DNA of 64,000 bases, taken from Paenibacillus sp. HWE-109. Lineage in GTDB: Bacteria; Bacillota; Bacilli; Paenibacillales; NBRC-103111. The notes beneath the pieces were generated by a model. The model made no database searches and was not told the origin of the DNA. It worked only from the letters and a program-made list of their open reading frames with translations. Every line of letters starts with the position of its first letter. The first letter of the stretch is position 1. The stretch is from NCBI RefSeq assembly GCF_022163125.1, contig NZ_CP091881.1:7269001-7333000 (forward strand), in the 5' to 3' direction. The translations under genes were made by a program, and so were the position numbers. Positions 31,025 to 40,000 of the stretch are shown here, piece after piece.

Positions 31025-32767
31025 ATGATCGATTCAAAGAAGATTCAAATTGCGAGGGAGGAAGTCGGGATCAAACCTGCACTCCTCCCCTTTTTTATGA
31101 AAAGAGCTGCTATTCTATTAACCGTCATCTTGCTTGTTGTGTTCTTTATCATACCCATTGCTAAATTAATCTATTTAAGCATGCAAAGCGGAGCTGGTCT
31201 AACCTTAACGCATTATATGGAAATGCTGAAGCAGGACAGACTGTGGAAAACGCTCAAAGACACATTCGTTATCGTTACTGGCTCCTCCCTGTTATCCATT
31301 ATACTAGGCGTCTTATCGGCTTGGTTCATAGCTTATACCGATCTTAAACATAAGAAACTACTTCATATGGCTATTTTGCTTTCCTTTATACTGCCTTCTT
31401 ACGTCTTAACCTTATCTTGGTCGTCCTTCATGGGCACGCAAGGAATCGTAGCTAATCTTCTGCACTTTTTTAATCCTGATGCTAAACCATGGAGCATGTA
31501 CAGCTACGGCGGCATTATCTTCGTAATGGGTATTCATCATTTCCCGCTTGTTTATTTATTGACAGTTGATGTGCTCAAAAAAATTCCTCGGGATCTTGAG
31601 TGGGCAACAAGAGCAAGCGGCGCCGGAAGATGGAAAACATTTTATCTGGTCACCCTCCCCTTGTCTTTACCTGGTTTAACCGCTGGCGGACTGCTCGTAT
31701 TCCTGGCTTCTTTAGATAATTTCGGAATTCCAGCCTTTCTTGGCATTCCCAAAAATATATCCGTATTAAGCACATTGATTTATGAGGAAATTATCGGTTT
31801 TGGTCCTTCCGCTTTTGCAAGGGCAGCCGCTTTATCCGTTATGCTGGGCATTATCGCGGTCATTGGTACGCTCCTGCAATGGCTCTCCGTCAAAAAAATC
31901 AAAGCGGTGGATACCGTTATAATCGATAACAGTCCACGCCACTTGCTTGGAAAGCACAGATCATGGATAACCACGGCCATCTGGGCGTTTCTCGCTTTGA
32001 TTACTGTAGTGCCGTTAAGCTCCATGGTTGCGATCTCCTTAAAAAAAGCATATGGGCTTCCTTTTAAATCTATCCATTTGACGTTTGCCAATTATCATTA
32101 CATCCTGCTTGAGAATCCGAAAGTATGGCAATCCATTAAAAACAGCTTCATGCTTTCTGCGACAACTCTGGTCGTTTGCTTAGTACTCGGATCCCTGATT
32201 GCTTATGTTCGCGTACGCAAGCCTTCGTGGATAACCAAAACGACAGAGCTAGCTGTCGCCCTCCCCTATACATTGCCTGGAATCGTGTTTGCGCTGTCCA
32301 TGATATTCGCATGGATGGAACCAGTACCTGGCTGGAATCCCGGCGTTTATGGGTCCATTCGCATTTTATTTATTGCTTATGTCTGCCGGTTTCTTATTTT
32401 GCAGGTCCGCGCAAGCATTACAGCTTTTATGCAAATCGATGCCTCCATGGAAGAGGCCGCACATATTTTCGGCGCTGGTTTTTGGCGGAAATGGACATCC
32501 ATTCTATTACCGCTTCTGCTTCCGGGGCTGTTGAGCGGAGCGTTTCTTGTCTTTTTGACAGCTTTCACGGAACTAACCGTATCCGCACTGCTATGGTCAA
32601 CCGGCTCTCAAACGATCGGTGTTACGATATTCAGCTTTGAGCAGGCTGGTAATACCCTGTACTCCACGGCGCTATCCAGTTTAATTGTCATCTTAATCGT
32701 TCTAGGCATGGTCATTCTTCATCTGTTTGAGAAGTTTCAATCCAAAAAAGGAGTTCAGCAGCCATGA
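31025..32767 (+). CDS. Iron-type ABC transporter permease (fused two-domain)
   Basis: A 580-residue permease that contains two binding-protein-dependent transport domains in tandem, as in FbpB: hydrophobic segments at about 25-50, 75-100 and onward, and two EAA-type cytoplasmic loops (EWATRASGAGRWKTFYLVTLPLSLPG at about 200 and EEAAHIFGAGFWRKWTSILLPLLLPG at about 485). It lies 19 bases after the binding protein gene and its stop overlaps the start of the ATPase gene. Confidence 0.9.
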   Translation: MIDSKKIQIAREEVGIKPALLPFFMKRAAILLTVILLVVFFIIPIAKLIYLSMQSGAGLTLTHYMEMLKQDRLWKTLKDTFVIVTGSSLLSIILGVLSAWFIAYTDLKHKKLLHMAILLSFILPSYVLTLSWSSFMGTQGIVANLLHFFNPDAKPWSMYSYGGIIFVMGIHHFPLVYLLTVDVLKKIPRDLEWATRASGAGRWKTFYLVTLPLSLPGLTAGGLLVFLASLDNFGIPAFLGIPKNISVLSTLIYEEIIGFGPSAFARAAALSVMLGIIAVIGTLLQWLSVKKIKAVDTVIIDNSPRHLLGKHRSWITTAIWAFLALITVVPLSSMVAISLKKAYGLPFKSIHLTFANYHYILLENPKVWQSIKNSFMLSATTLVVCLVLGSLIAYVRVRKPSWITKTTELAVALPYTLPGIVFALSMIFAWMEPVPGWNPGVYGSIRILFIAYVCRFLILQVRASITAFMQIDASMEEAAHIFGAGFWRKWTSILLPLLLPGLLSGAFLVFLTAFTELTVSALLWSTGSQTIGVTIFSFEQAGNTLYSTALSSLIVILIVLGMVILHLFEKFQSKKGVQQP

Positions 32768-33798
32768 GCATTCAAATCGCCAACGTTAGTAAAAAATTCG
32801 GAAGCTTTCAAGCGCTGAAATTATTAAATTTATCGATCGCCGAAGGCGAATTCGTTGCCATTCTAGGTCCATCCGGCTGCGGTAAAACAACCCTGCTGCG
32901 CATGCTTGCCGGATTTGAACAGCCCACAACTGGAGAAATCCTGATGAATCATACTACGGTAGCGAAGCCAGGCTTTAGCCTTCCTCCGGAAAAAAGAAGA
33001 ATCGGCATGGTCTTCCAGGCCTTCGCCTTGTGGCCGCACCTGAATGTCACTGAGCATGTACGGTTTCCCATCCGTCATCATAAAGAGACGCCAGCCTCTA
33101 TTAAAAACAGGGAGCAGGATCGTATTACCGAAGTGCTTCAGATGGTCGGCTTGTCACAGCACGCTTTACGTATGCCGCATGAGCTGTCTGGCGGCCAAAA
33201 GCAGCGGGTCGCTCTGGCTAGAGCGATTGCTTCCGAACCTTCCCTGCTGTTGATGGACGAACCGCTCAGCAGTTTGGATGCCATGCTGCGCATGGATATG
33301 CGTCGTGAGATTCAATCCATCCACAGGCAGACCGGAACTGCTGTCGTTTACGTCACCCATGATCAGGGCGAGGCTCTGGCCATGGCAGATCGAATCGTTG
33401 TCATGAAGGACGGACAAATTGAGCAGATCGGAACACCGCAAGATATTTATTTGCGACCGCAAACGGAATTTGTTGCCAAATTTGTTTCCAAAGCCAATTT
33501 GGTCCGCGGCCGCTGGCATAACGACTTGTTTGCACCGATAAGTTCTGATGGAACCGTCCAGTGGCATGGCAAACAAGTAGCTGACTACTTTAGAGCGACT
33601 GGTTTATATCCAGTTCGCCCCGATCAATTTCAATTGAGCCCTCCCCATCAGTCAGGTATTCAGGGTGAGGTTGTTAATGTGCAATTTCAAGGAAGGGAAT
33701 TCCATTATGTTATCCGCTCCGAAGACGGCCAGTGGGAAATCAGCTCCCCGCTCCATTTTCAACTGCATGACAAAGTATCCCTCGGATTATCCTGTTAG
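32764..33798 (+). CDS. Iron-type ABC transporter ATP-binding protein
   Basis: A 344-residue ATPase that powers the importer. Walker A GPSGCGKTT is at residues 36-44, the signature is LSGGQKQRVALARA, Walker B LLLMDEPLSSLD, and the switch histidine is in YVTHDQGEA. The C-terminal 110 residues form a TOBE-like regulatory domain (LYPVRPDQF...). It belongs to the FbpC/PotA-like group. The ATG overlaps the permease stop codon (ATGA), so the two are co-translated. Confidence 0.92.
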   Translation: MSIQIANVSKKFGSFQALKLLNLSIAEGEFVAILGPSGCGKTTLLRMLAGFEQPTTGEILMNHTTVAKPGFSLPPEKRRIGMVFQAFALWPHLNVTEHVRFPIRHHKETPASIKNREQDRITEVLQMVGLSQHALRMPHELSGGQKQRVALARAIASEPSLLLMDEPLSSLDAMLRMDMRREIQSIHRQTGTAVVYVTHDQGEALAMADRIVVMKDGQIEQIGTPQDIYLRPQTEFVAKFVSKANLVRGRWHNDLFAPISSDGTVQWHGKQVADYFRATGLYPVRPDQFQLSPPHQSGIQGEVVNVQFQGREFHYVIRSEDGQWEISSPLHFQLHDKVSLGLSC

Positions 33799-33902
33799 TT
33801 GTAGTTTTTTTACAAAACACTTCAACAATTCAGCATGTAAATTTACAGTTCACCTCTATACTTGTATCGATACCATACTGCATTGGAGGGAATTACAACA
33901 CT

Positions 33903-36659
33903 ATGAACAGCAAACTGAAGCCTTTCATTTGCACCTCGTTCGCTTTTTTAACACTAGCTCAGAACTTGGTGACGGCGTCTGCAGCCGACAACACGCCATC
34001 CGCCAATTCAACCGGGAGATGGATGTCCGGTGAGTACCACACCCATACCGTACAGTCGGCTGATGCGTCAGAATCCTTTATGAAATTGGAAAATGTACTT
34101 GATGCTGCGTTTCGAGAGGATCTCGATAAGAAGTCTGCAGAATCGGTCACTTCGCTGACGTACGGCAATCCATTCGATTACATCGCGCTTGCCGACCATC
34201 TGCGCGATTCGCCGAGAGACCCGGATGGCAACAACAAGGCCACTGCACGTTGGGAAGCGATTAAAGATCAACAGGACAAGCTTAAAGCGCTCCAAGCTGC
34301 CGGCAAATATAAAGACAAACTCATTTTCTCCGGCTTCGAATGGGATATGATGGGTTTGGATCACGGTTCTGTCGGCATTATTGATTCCAATAGTAATGAA
34401 GTGCCCATCGATGCGATTCACCAATTCGAGTGGTTGTATAGCTACGATACAACTCCAGGGATGTTTCACGCCAATGAGGCCACTCTTTGGGGAGCAAGGC
34501 CAACAAAGAATGAGTTGAAACCTGATAAATCTAAAACCCTAGAAGCTATTGAATGGCTGGGAAAGAAATATCCGGAGAGCTATGTGTTGCTTAACCATCC
34601 GTCCAGACATAACGGCGACAGCTCGGGTGTTGTCACAATCGAAAACATTCGCAAGATGAACGATGCTGCTCCTGAAATTGTGTTTGGCATGGAAGGGTTG
34701 CCAGGTAACCAGATGGCAGCCGGCAAGAACAGATCGGAATTAGCTGACATATACGGCGGAGCCGACGTCATGGTCGGCAAGATCGGCGGCATGTGGGATG
34801 CTTTGTTAGGCGAAGGCCGCCGCTTCTGGAATTTCACCAATTCCGACTTTCATTTTAAGGTGAGCAGCAATCGGAATTATTCCAGCGGCTATTGGCCTAG
34901 CGAGTACTCGCGGAATATCACTTGGGTCGAGGGCAATACCTTTAAAGATGTTGTAGAAGGTATGCGCTCAGGGAAGTCCTTTGCCGTTTATGGCGATCTT
35001 ATCGATGCGCTTGATTTTAAGGCAACCGGGGATGGCAGTCAGGCTGATATGGGCGGGAACCTGCAAGTGACCCAAGGGGATCTGACAACGATCAGTATTC
35101 GCTTCAAGAGCCCGGAACACAACAACTATGCGTCAATTAGCTCTCATAATACTTCAGTCACGAATGATGTCAAAGTCGATCATGTCGATCTGATCTCCGG
35201 AGAAGTGACCGGCAAGCTCGATGTAGGTCAATATGCTAGCAATACAACAAATGCCACGACGAAAGTCGTTAAACGTTTTACGAAAGACGATTGGGGCCAG
35301 CCGGATGCCGAGGGATATTACACGATTTCCTACAAGGTGCCTGCGGATAAAAACCGTTATTATCGTCTGCGCGGCACGAACCTTGGTACAGACGTTGCAG
35401 GCTTCACCACTAATGGCGAGCCGCTGCAGGATCAGTCATTTGATTATAGCGGCAGCGTAACACCGGAACAGAACGAAGAACGCTTTAACAATATTAATGA
35501 CCGCAACTATACAGGCTTATGGTTTTATTCCAACCCGATCTTTGTTAATGTCGCTGCGCTCAGCGACGAGCAAGCTATTAACGATACGATTGCGAGTGTA
35601 TCTTCAACGCTTGGCGACACGAGTGCGATTGTCGCTAACGTTCCGCTCCCTTCCGTAGGGCAGCATGGCACTCAGATCGCGTGGAAAAGCAGCAACGAGA
35701 ATATCATTCGCATCGACAAGAATAACGCGATCATTACACGCCCATCTTCCGGCTCGGGGGATGCGAATGTCACACTGACTGCAACGGTATCGCGCGGCGA
35801 CCAAAGCAAGGATAAACAGTATACTTTTATCGTAAAAGCTTACCCTTCTAGCGGTTCGTCAGGAGGAAGCAGCTCCAGCAAGCCGAATGCATCCGTAACC
35901 GGTGTCGGAGGGACGGTAGTTGCCGATTCCAATGGCAATGCTACGATAACGCCTGATAAAGGTTACCAGGTTAAAGATGTTACGATTAATGGAGTATCTA
36001 AGGGAGCGCTCACGCAATTGACGGGTCTGAAATCTACCGATCAAGTTGTTGTGACCTTCGAGAAAATTCCGGAACAACCTGAAAAACCGACCGAACCAAC
36101 GAAGCCTGCTAGACCTACTTTTAATGATATTTCGAATCACTGGGCGGCTTCATCCATCAACTACGTTGTGGAACATTCATTGTTCAGTGGAACCGCTGCA
36201 AATACGTTTAGCCCTGACACAACGATGACTCGCGGCATGCTTGTCACGGTAATACACCGCTTAGCCGGCAAACCAGAAGCAGGGGCTAATCGTTTCGAAG
36301 ATGTGAATGCAAATGACTATTACAGCGATGCGATCGCTTGGGCCAACCAGAATAACATCGTGAATGGGATTGATCAAACCCGTTTTGCCCCAAATCAATC
36401 TGTTACTCGGGAACAACTTGCACAGATCCTTTTCAATTATGCAAAAGCAAACAAACTGAATGTCAGCGCGAACCAGTCATTAGAGACTTTCACGGATGCG
36501 AAAACAATCTCTACGTGGGCAGTTGATGCGATGAAATGGTCTATAAGCAACAATTTGCTTTCCGGCAAAGGTAACGACATCCTTGATCCAACGGGTGAGG
36601 CATCGCGTGCTGAAGTCGCAGCAATCATTAATCGCTTCATGGTTACTTTCAAGATGTAA
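33903..36659 (+). CDS. SLH-anchored CehA/McbA-like metallohydrolase
   Basis: A 918-residue surface protein. Order: signal peptide (residues 1-29; SFAFLTLAQNLVTASAAD), a PHP-type CehA/McbA metallohydrolase domain (about 35-370; GEYHTHTVQSADASE, DYIALADHLRD, FEWDMMGLDHGSVGII, NSDFHF), a beta-rich region, an Ig-like module with the series ending TFIVKAYP (about 560-640), a short beta module (about 655-725), a P-E-K-T linker, and three SLH domains (about 740-915) that would bind pyruvylated wall polymer. CehA and McbA are carbamate/amide hydrolases; here the likely job is hydrolysis of an ester or phosphoester outside the cell. It starts after AGGGA and is followed by a strong terminator. Confidence 0.85.
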   Translation: MNSKLKPFICTSFAFLTLAQNLVTASAADNTPSANSTGRWMSGEYHTHTVQSADASESFMKLENVLDAAFREDLDKKSAESVTSLTYGNPFDYIALADHLRDSPRDPDGNNKATARWEAIKDQQDKLKALQAAGKYKDKLIFSGFEWDMMGLDHGSVGIIDSNSNEVPIDAIHQFEWLYSYDTTPGMFHANEATLWGARPTKNELKPDKSKTLEAIEWLGKKYPESYVLLNHPSRHNGDSSGVVTIENIRKMNDAAPEIVFGMEGLPGNQMAAGKNRSELADIYGGADVMVGKIGGMWDALLGEGRRFWNFTNSDFHFKVSSNRNYSSGYWPSEYSRNITWVEGNTFKDVVEGMRSGKSFAVYGDLIDALDFKATGDGSQADMGGNLQVTQGDLTTISIRFKSPEHNNYASISSHNTSVTNDVKVDHVDLISGEVTGKLDVGQYASNTTNATTKVVKRFTKDDWGQPDAEGYYTISYKVPADKNRYYRLRGTNLGTDVAGFTTNGEPLQDQSFDYSGSVTPEQNEERFNNINDRNYTGLWFYSNPIFVNVAALSDEQAINDTIASVSSTLGDTSAIVANVPLPSVGQHGTQIAWKSSNENIIRIDKNNAIITRPSSGSGDANVTLTATVSRGDQSKDKQYTFIVKAYPSSGSSGGSSSSKPNASVTGVGGTVVADSNGNATITPDKGYQVKDVTINGVSKGALTQLTGLKSTDQVVVTFEKIPEQPEKPTEPTKPARPTFNDISNHWAASSINYVVEHSLFSGTAANTFSPDTTMTRGMLVTVIHRLAGKPEAGANRFEDVNANDYYSDAIAWANQNNIVNGIDQTRFAPNQSVTREQLAQILFNYAKANKLNVSANQSLETFTDAKTISTWAVDAMKWSISNNLLSGKGNDILDPTGEASRAEVAAIINRFMVTFKM

Positions 36660-36683
36660 TCCAAATTAAATTCGGAATGAGCG

Positions 36684-36755
36684 CCCCCTCTAGAATAATC
36701 AGTTGGCAAAACCCAGTTGGGTTAACCAATGAGTTCTGGAGGGGGTGTTTTCATT
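36684..36755 (+). terminator. Intrinsic terminator after the CehA-SLH gene
   Basis: CCCCCTCTAGAA pairs with TTCTGGAGGGGG (one mismatch), enclosing a second small hairpin (AACCCA/TGGGTT), and is followed by TGTTTTCATTTTT. Confidence 0.8.
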
Positions 36756-36863
36756 TTTCTCACTTGTCTATACCAATTTTATTTACTGGACCTATACCAG
36801 AAAGCATTAAAACATGTTAGCCAAGGCTGAAGAAGGACCAATCCCATGTTCTCTATTTACAGT

Positions 36864-36916
36864 CAGAATGCTGTTCTACGCGCTTTAGCGCTATAAAGAA
36901 CTTAAACATTCTGATG
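36864..36916. repeat. Long interrupted hairpin between two surface-protein genes
   Basis: CAGAATG ... CATTCTG form outer arms, with GTTCT/AGAAC and GCGCT/AGCGC in the interior, so that a nested stem of about 17 pairs with small internal loops can form. It lies between the terminators of the two convergent SLH genes and has no evident gene. Confidence 0.5.
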
Positions 36917-36923
36917 TGGTAAC

Positions 36924-36970
36924 AAAAATGCCCTCCCAAGCAACTGTGGACACAGTCGCTCGGAAGGGCA
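36924..36970 (-). terminator. Intrinsic terminator after the NHL-SLH gene
   Basis: On the minus strand TGCCCTTCCGAGCGACTGTG and its imperfect complement CACAGTTGCTTGGGAGGGCA make a long stem, followed by TTTTTGTT. It lies about 40 bases after the stop codon at 37007. Confidence 0.85.
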
Positions 36971-37006
36971 TACTTGAGAATAGCTTCCTGTTTATGACAG
37001 GATCAC

Positions 37007-40000
37007 TTAAATCAATCCGGATTTTTGCAGAAGCCGCTGAATAATCGTGGTAGCCTCTGCCCGGGTCAGCTTCCCTTTTGGTGCAAGCTCATTGCTTTCT
37101 CTTCCAGAAATAACTTCTGCTTGAATACTATCCGCTATACTGCTTAGCGCCCAACTGGATGCAGCTGCTGTATCTGTGTACGGCCGCAATGTGGCATCAG
37201 TTGACTGGACAGGCAGCTTGGCCTTCAGGTTGGTGATCGTCATCGCTTTGGCGATCATGACCATGGCTTGTTCCCGGGTAACGATATCATTCGGACGGAA
37301 GGAACCGTCTTCGTACCCGCTAATCAGCTTGTAGGCATAGGCCGTTTGAATTAGGCTGCTGTACCAATCCGTAGGCTTCACGTCCGTGAATGCCGTTGAT
37401 CCGCTCTCCATCTTCAACCCCAAGCCCCGAACCAGGATCGCAGCAAGCTCCGCCCGTGTAATCGCTTGATCGGGTTGGAACAGGTGATTGTCAGTGCCGT
37501 TAACGACCATCCGCAAGCCCATTTCGTTCACCGCATTCCTGGCCCAATGCTGCCCCATATCCTGGTACTCTTCTTTATGCCTTACGATTGAATACGTGCT
37601 ATTGGTCAAGCTGCTCACTTTAGCCACAAACTTGCCGTCTACTGTAATCAATTGGGTCGGTACAGGGCGAATGGCTCCGTCCGGTTCAACGACAACCCCA
37701 GTTACGATTTCCCTTGAATTTACAGCCTCCGGAATCACGATTGTTCTATCCACGTATGCGTTGAATTTCGACACCTCAACCGTTGAATCTCCGTAAGCGC
37801 CTCTTACCGTAAAGTTGAGCGCCGGAGCGACAGGCGTAAACCTTCCTTTTGCTGCCGCCTCCTCCAGCAGCTTCACCGTGCTCTCTGCCGGCTTGGAAAT
37901 TTCAACAGTTATCTTAATATCCTGAAGCTGCACATTTTTGCCAAGCTGCTCGGAAAGCCCACTGATGTTGATCTGTTCTGCGGGCAAGGTATAGGTCGCG
38001 TTCTCCGTTTTGACTACAATGACCGCAGCCTTTTGCTCCATGTTTTTTACGATTTGCCCGCTTAGTTCTCCAATCACCACATCGGATTTTGTATTCACCG
38101 AAATCGTAATCACTGCATGCTGTTCCTCTGTCGCAAGCTTGCGCTCCAGCACCTTCGGATCAACCACAACCGTAGTGACCGTCTGATCCTTCACCTTGGC
38201 TGTCGTTGCCGTCCCTATTTTCTCAACCTTGCCATTGACCAGGAATTCAACTCCGGCAGACGAATTTGATGTTTCGGGCTCTGTCGGGCTGCCGCCACTG
38301 CTGGCTGGCGCTGTTGGCGTCACTGCATTGGAGACGTCGGAGGCGGCGCTGCTGCCTGTAAGATTAACAGCTCTTACCGTAAACGTATAGGTTGTTCCGT
38401 TGGATAGACCGGTTACTGTGATCGGACTTGCTGGACCTGTTGCCGTTATATTCCCCGGTAAGGCCGTGACCTCGTACACTGTTATTGCGCTTCCTCCGTT
38501 GACTGCTGGGATGGCGAAGCTGACTATAGCCTGACCATTCCCTGCTGTTGCAGTTACAGCTGTTGGCGCTGAAGGTACCGCCGGTATCGCCCCAGGTGTT
38601 GCGCTTACCTCATTGGAGGTAACGATAGCTCCCTTGCGGTTGGTGGCTTTGACGATAAAGGAATAGGCTGTGCCATTCGTCAATTCGCTGGCATCGTAGC
38701 CGTAGACAGAACCGCTTACCGTAGCCGCTGGTGCTCCATACGTGCCCGAAGCCGTTCTCTGGTATACGGCGTAGCTTACAGTTCCGTAGACTTCCTCCCA
38801 TGCCAGAAGAACATGGCTATCTCCGCTTGCAGCCACCTTCAAGTTAACGAAGGCAGCCCCTGGCTCCGGAAGCGTAACGGCTGCACTGGAAACCCCCGGC
38901 AGGCCTGCCGCGTCGAAGGCGAGCTGGGCTCCTGTCACCTCATCGTCATTCGCTGCGCCCAGACCCGTGAAGGCGACGATGCCGGAGCTTGCCGTGGCGG
39001 TCGTTGCTCCCGTTAACGTCCAATCGCCCGCATCCTTCTTCGAGACGGTCACAACGGTGCTGCTGTCGCCCACACTCGTATTGCCGAACGCATCCCGAAG
39101 CGTCACCACCGGCTGCTGTGCGAACAGGCCGCCGTTTCTGGTTGGCGCCGTCAGGTCTTTGGTCAGCGCCAGGGAAGCCGGGCTGCCCGCTTGCGGCGTT
39201 ATGCTCAGCACATTCGCCGCCGGTGTTACTACACCCGCTACACTCAAGCTGATAGATTGCTTCGCCGCTTGGTTCAGCTGCAGCTGAACCGTGGCTATGC
39301 CGTCGGCAAACATGGCGCTGTACGTGCTTGATGTTACGGTTAAGGCATTCCCGCCAAGGCTGCCATAGGAGCCGTCAGGCGCTGCGATGTAGCCGGATAT
39401 GGCAACCTCATGAGCGCCGTTGAAGGTTGTATCCGTATCACCCAGCGAGTTCCTCACGGTCAGTGTGACCAGATTGTCCACGCCCGCTACAGGAGCGGCT
39501 GCAGCTGCGGCTGCGCTGACCGTATACTTTGGCGCCGGCACCGGCAGCGTGACGGACGCGCTTGTCAACTGCGGCCAACCCGTTGCGTTGAACACGAGTT
39601 GAGCGCCTGCCACCTCATCCTCGTTCACTGCGCCCAGGTCGGTATAGGTGATTAGGCCCGATTTCGCTTTTTGCTCCGTTGTTCCCGTCAATGTCCACGC
39701 TCCGGTGTCCTTCTTGGATACAGTCGCCACGGTGCTGTTATCCTTCGATACCCAGTTGCCGTAAGCATCGTTAACCGCTATGACCGGTTGCTGCGCAAAC
39801 ACGCCTCCGGCCTGCTCCGGCGCAGCCAGGTCAGTGGTCAGCGCCAGTGTAGCCGGGCTGCCCGTGTCCAGATTGTAATCCACCTGTTTCGACGGTGTGG
39901 CGACCCCCGTCATACTGAAGACGAGGGAAGCCCCCCTCGCCTTGTTCAGCCTCAGGTTTACCGTGGCTTCTCCTTTCACAACCTGGACGCCGCTCACCGT

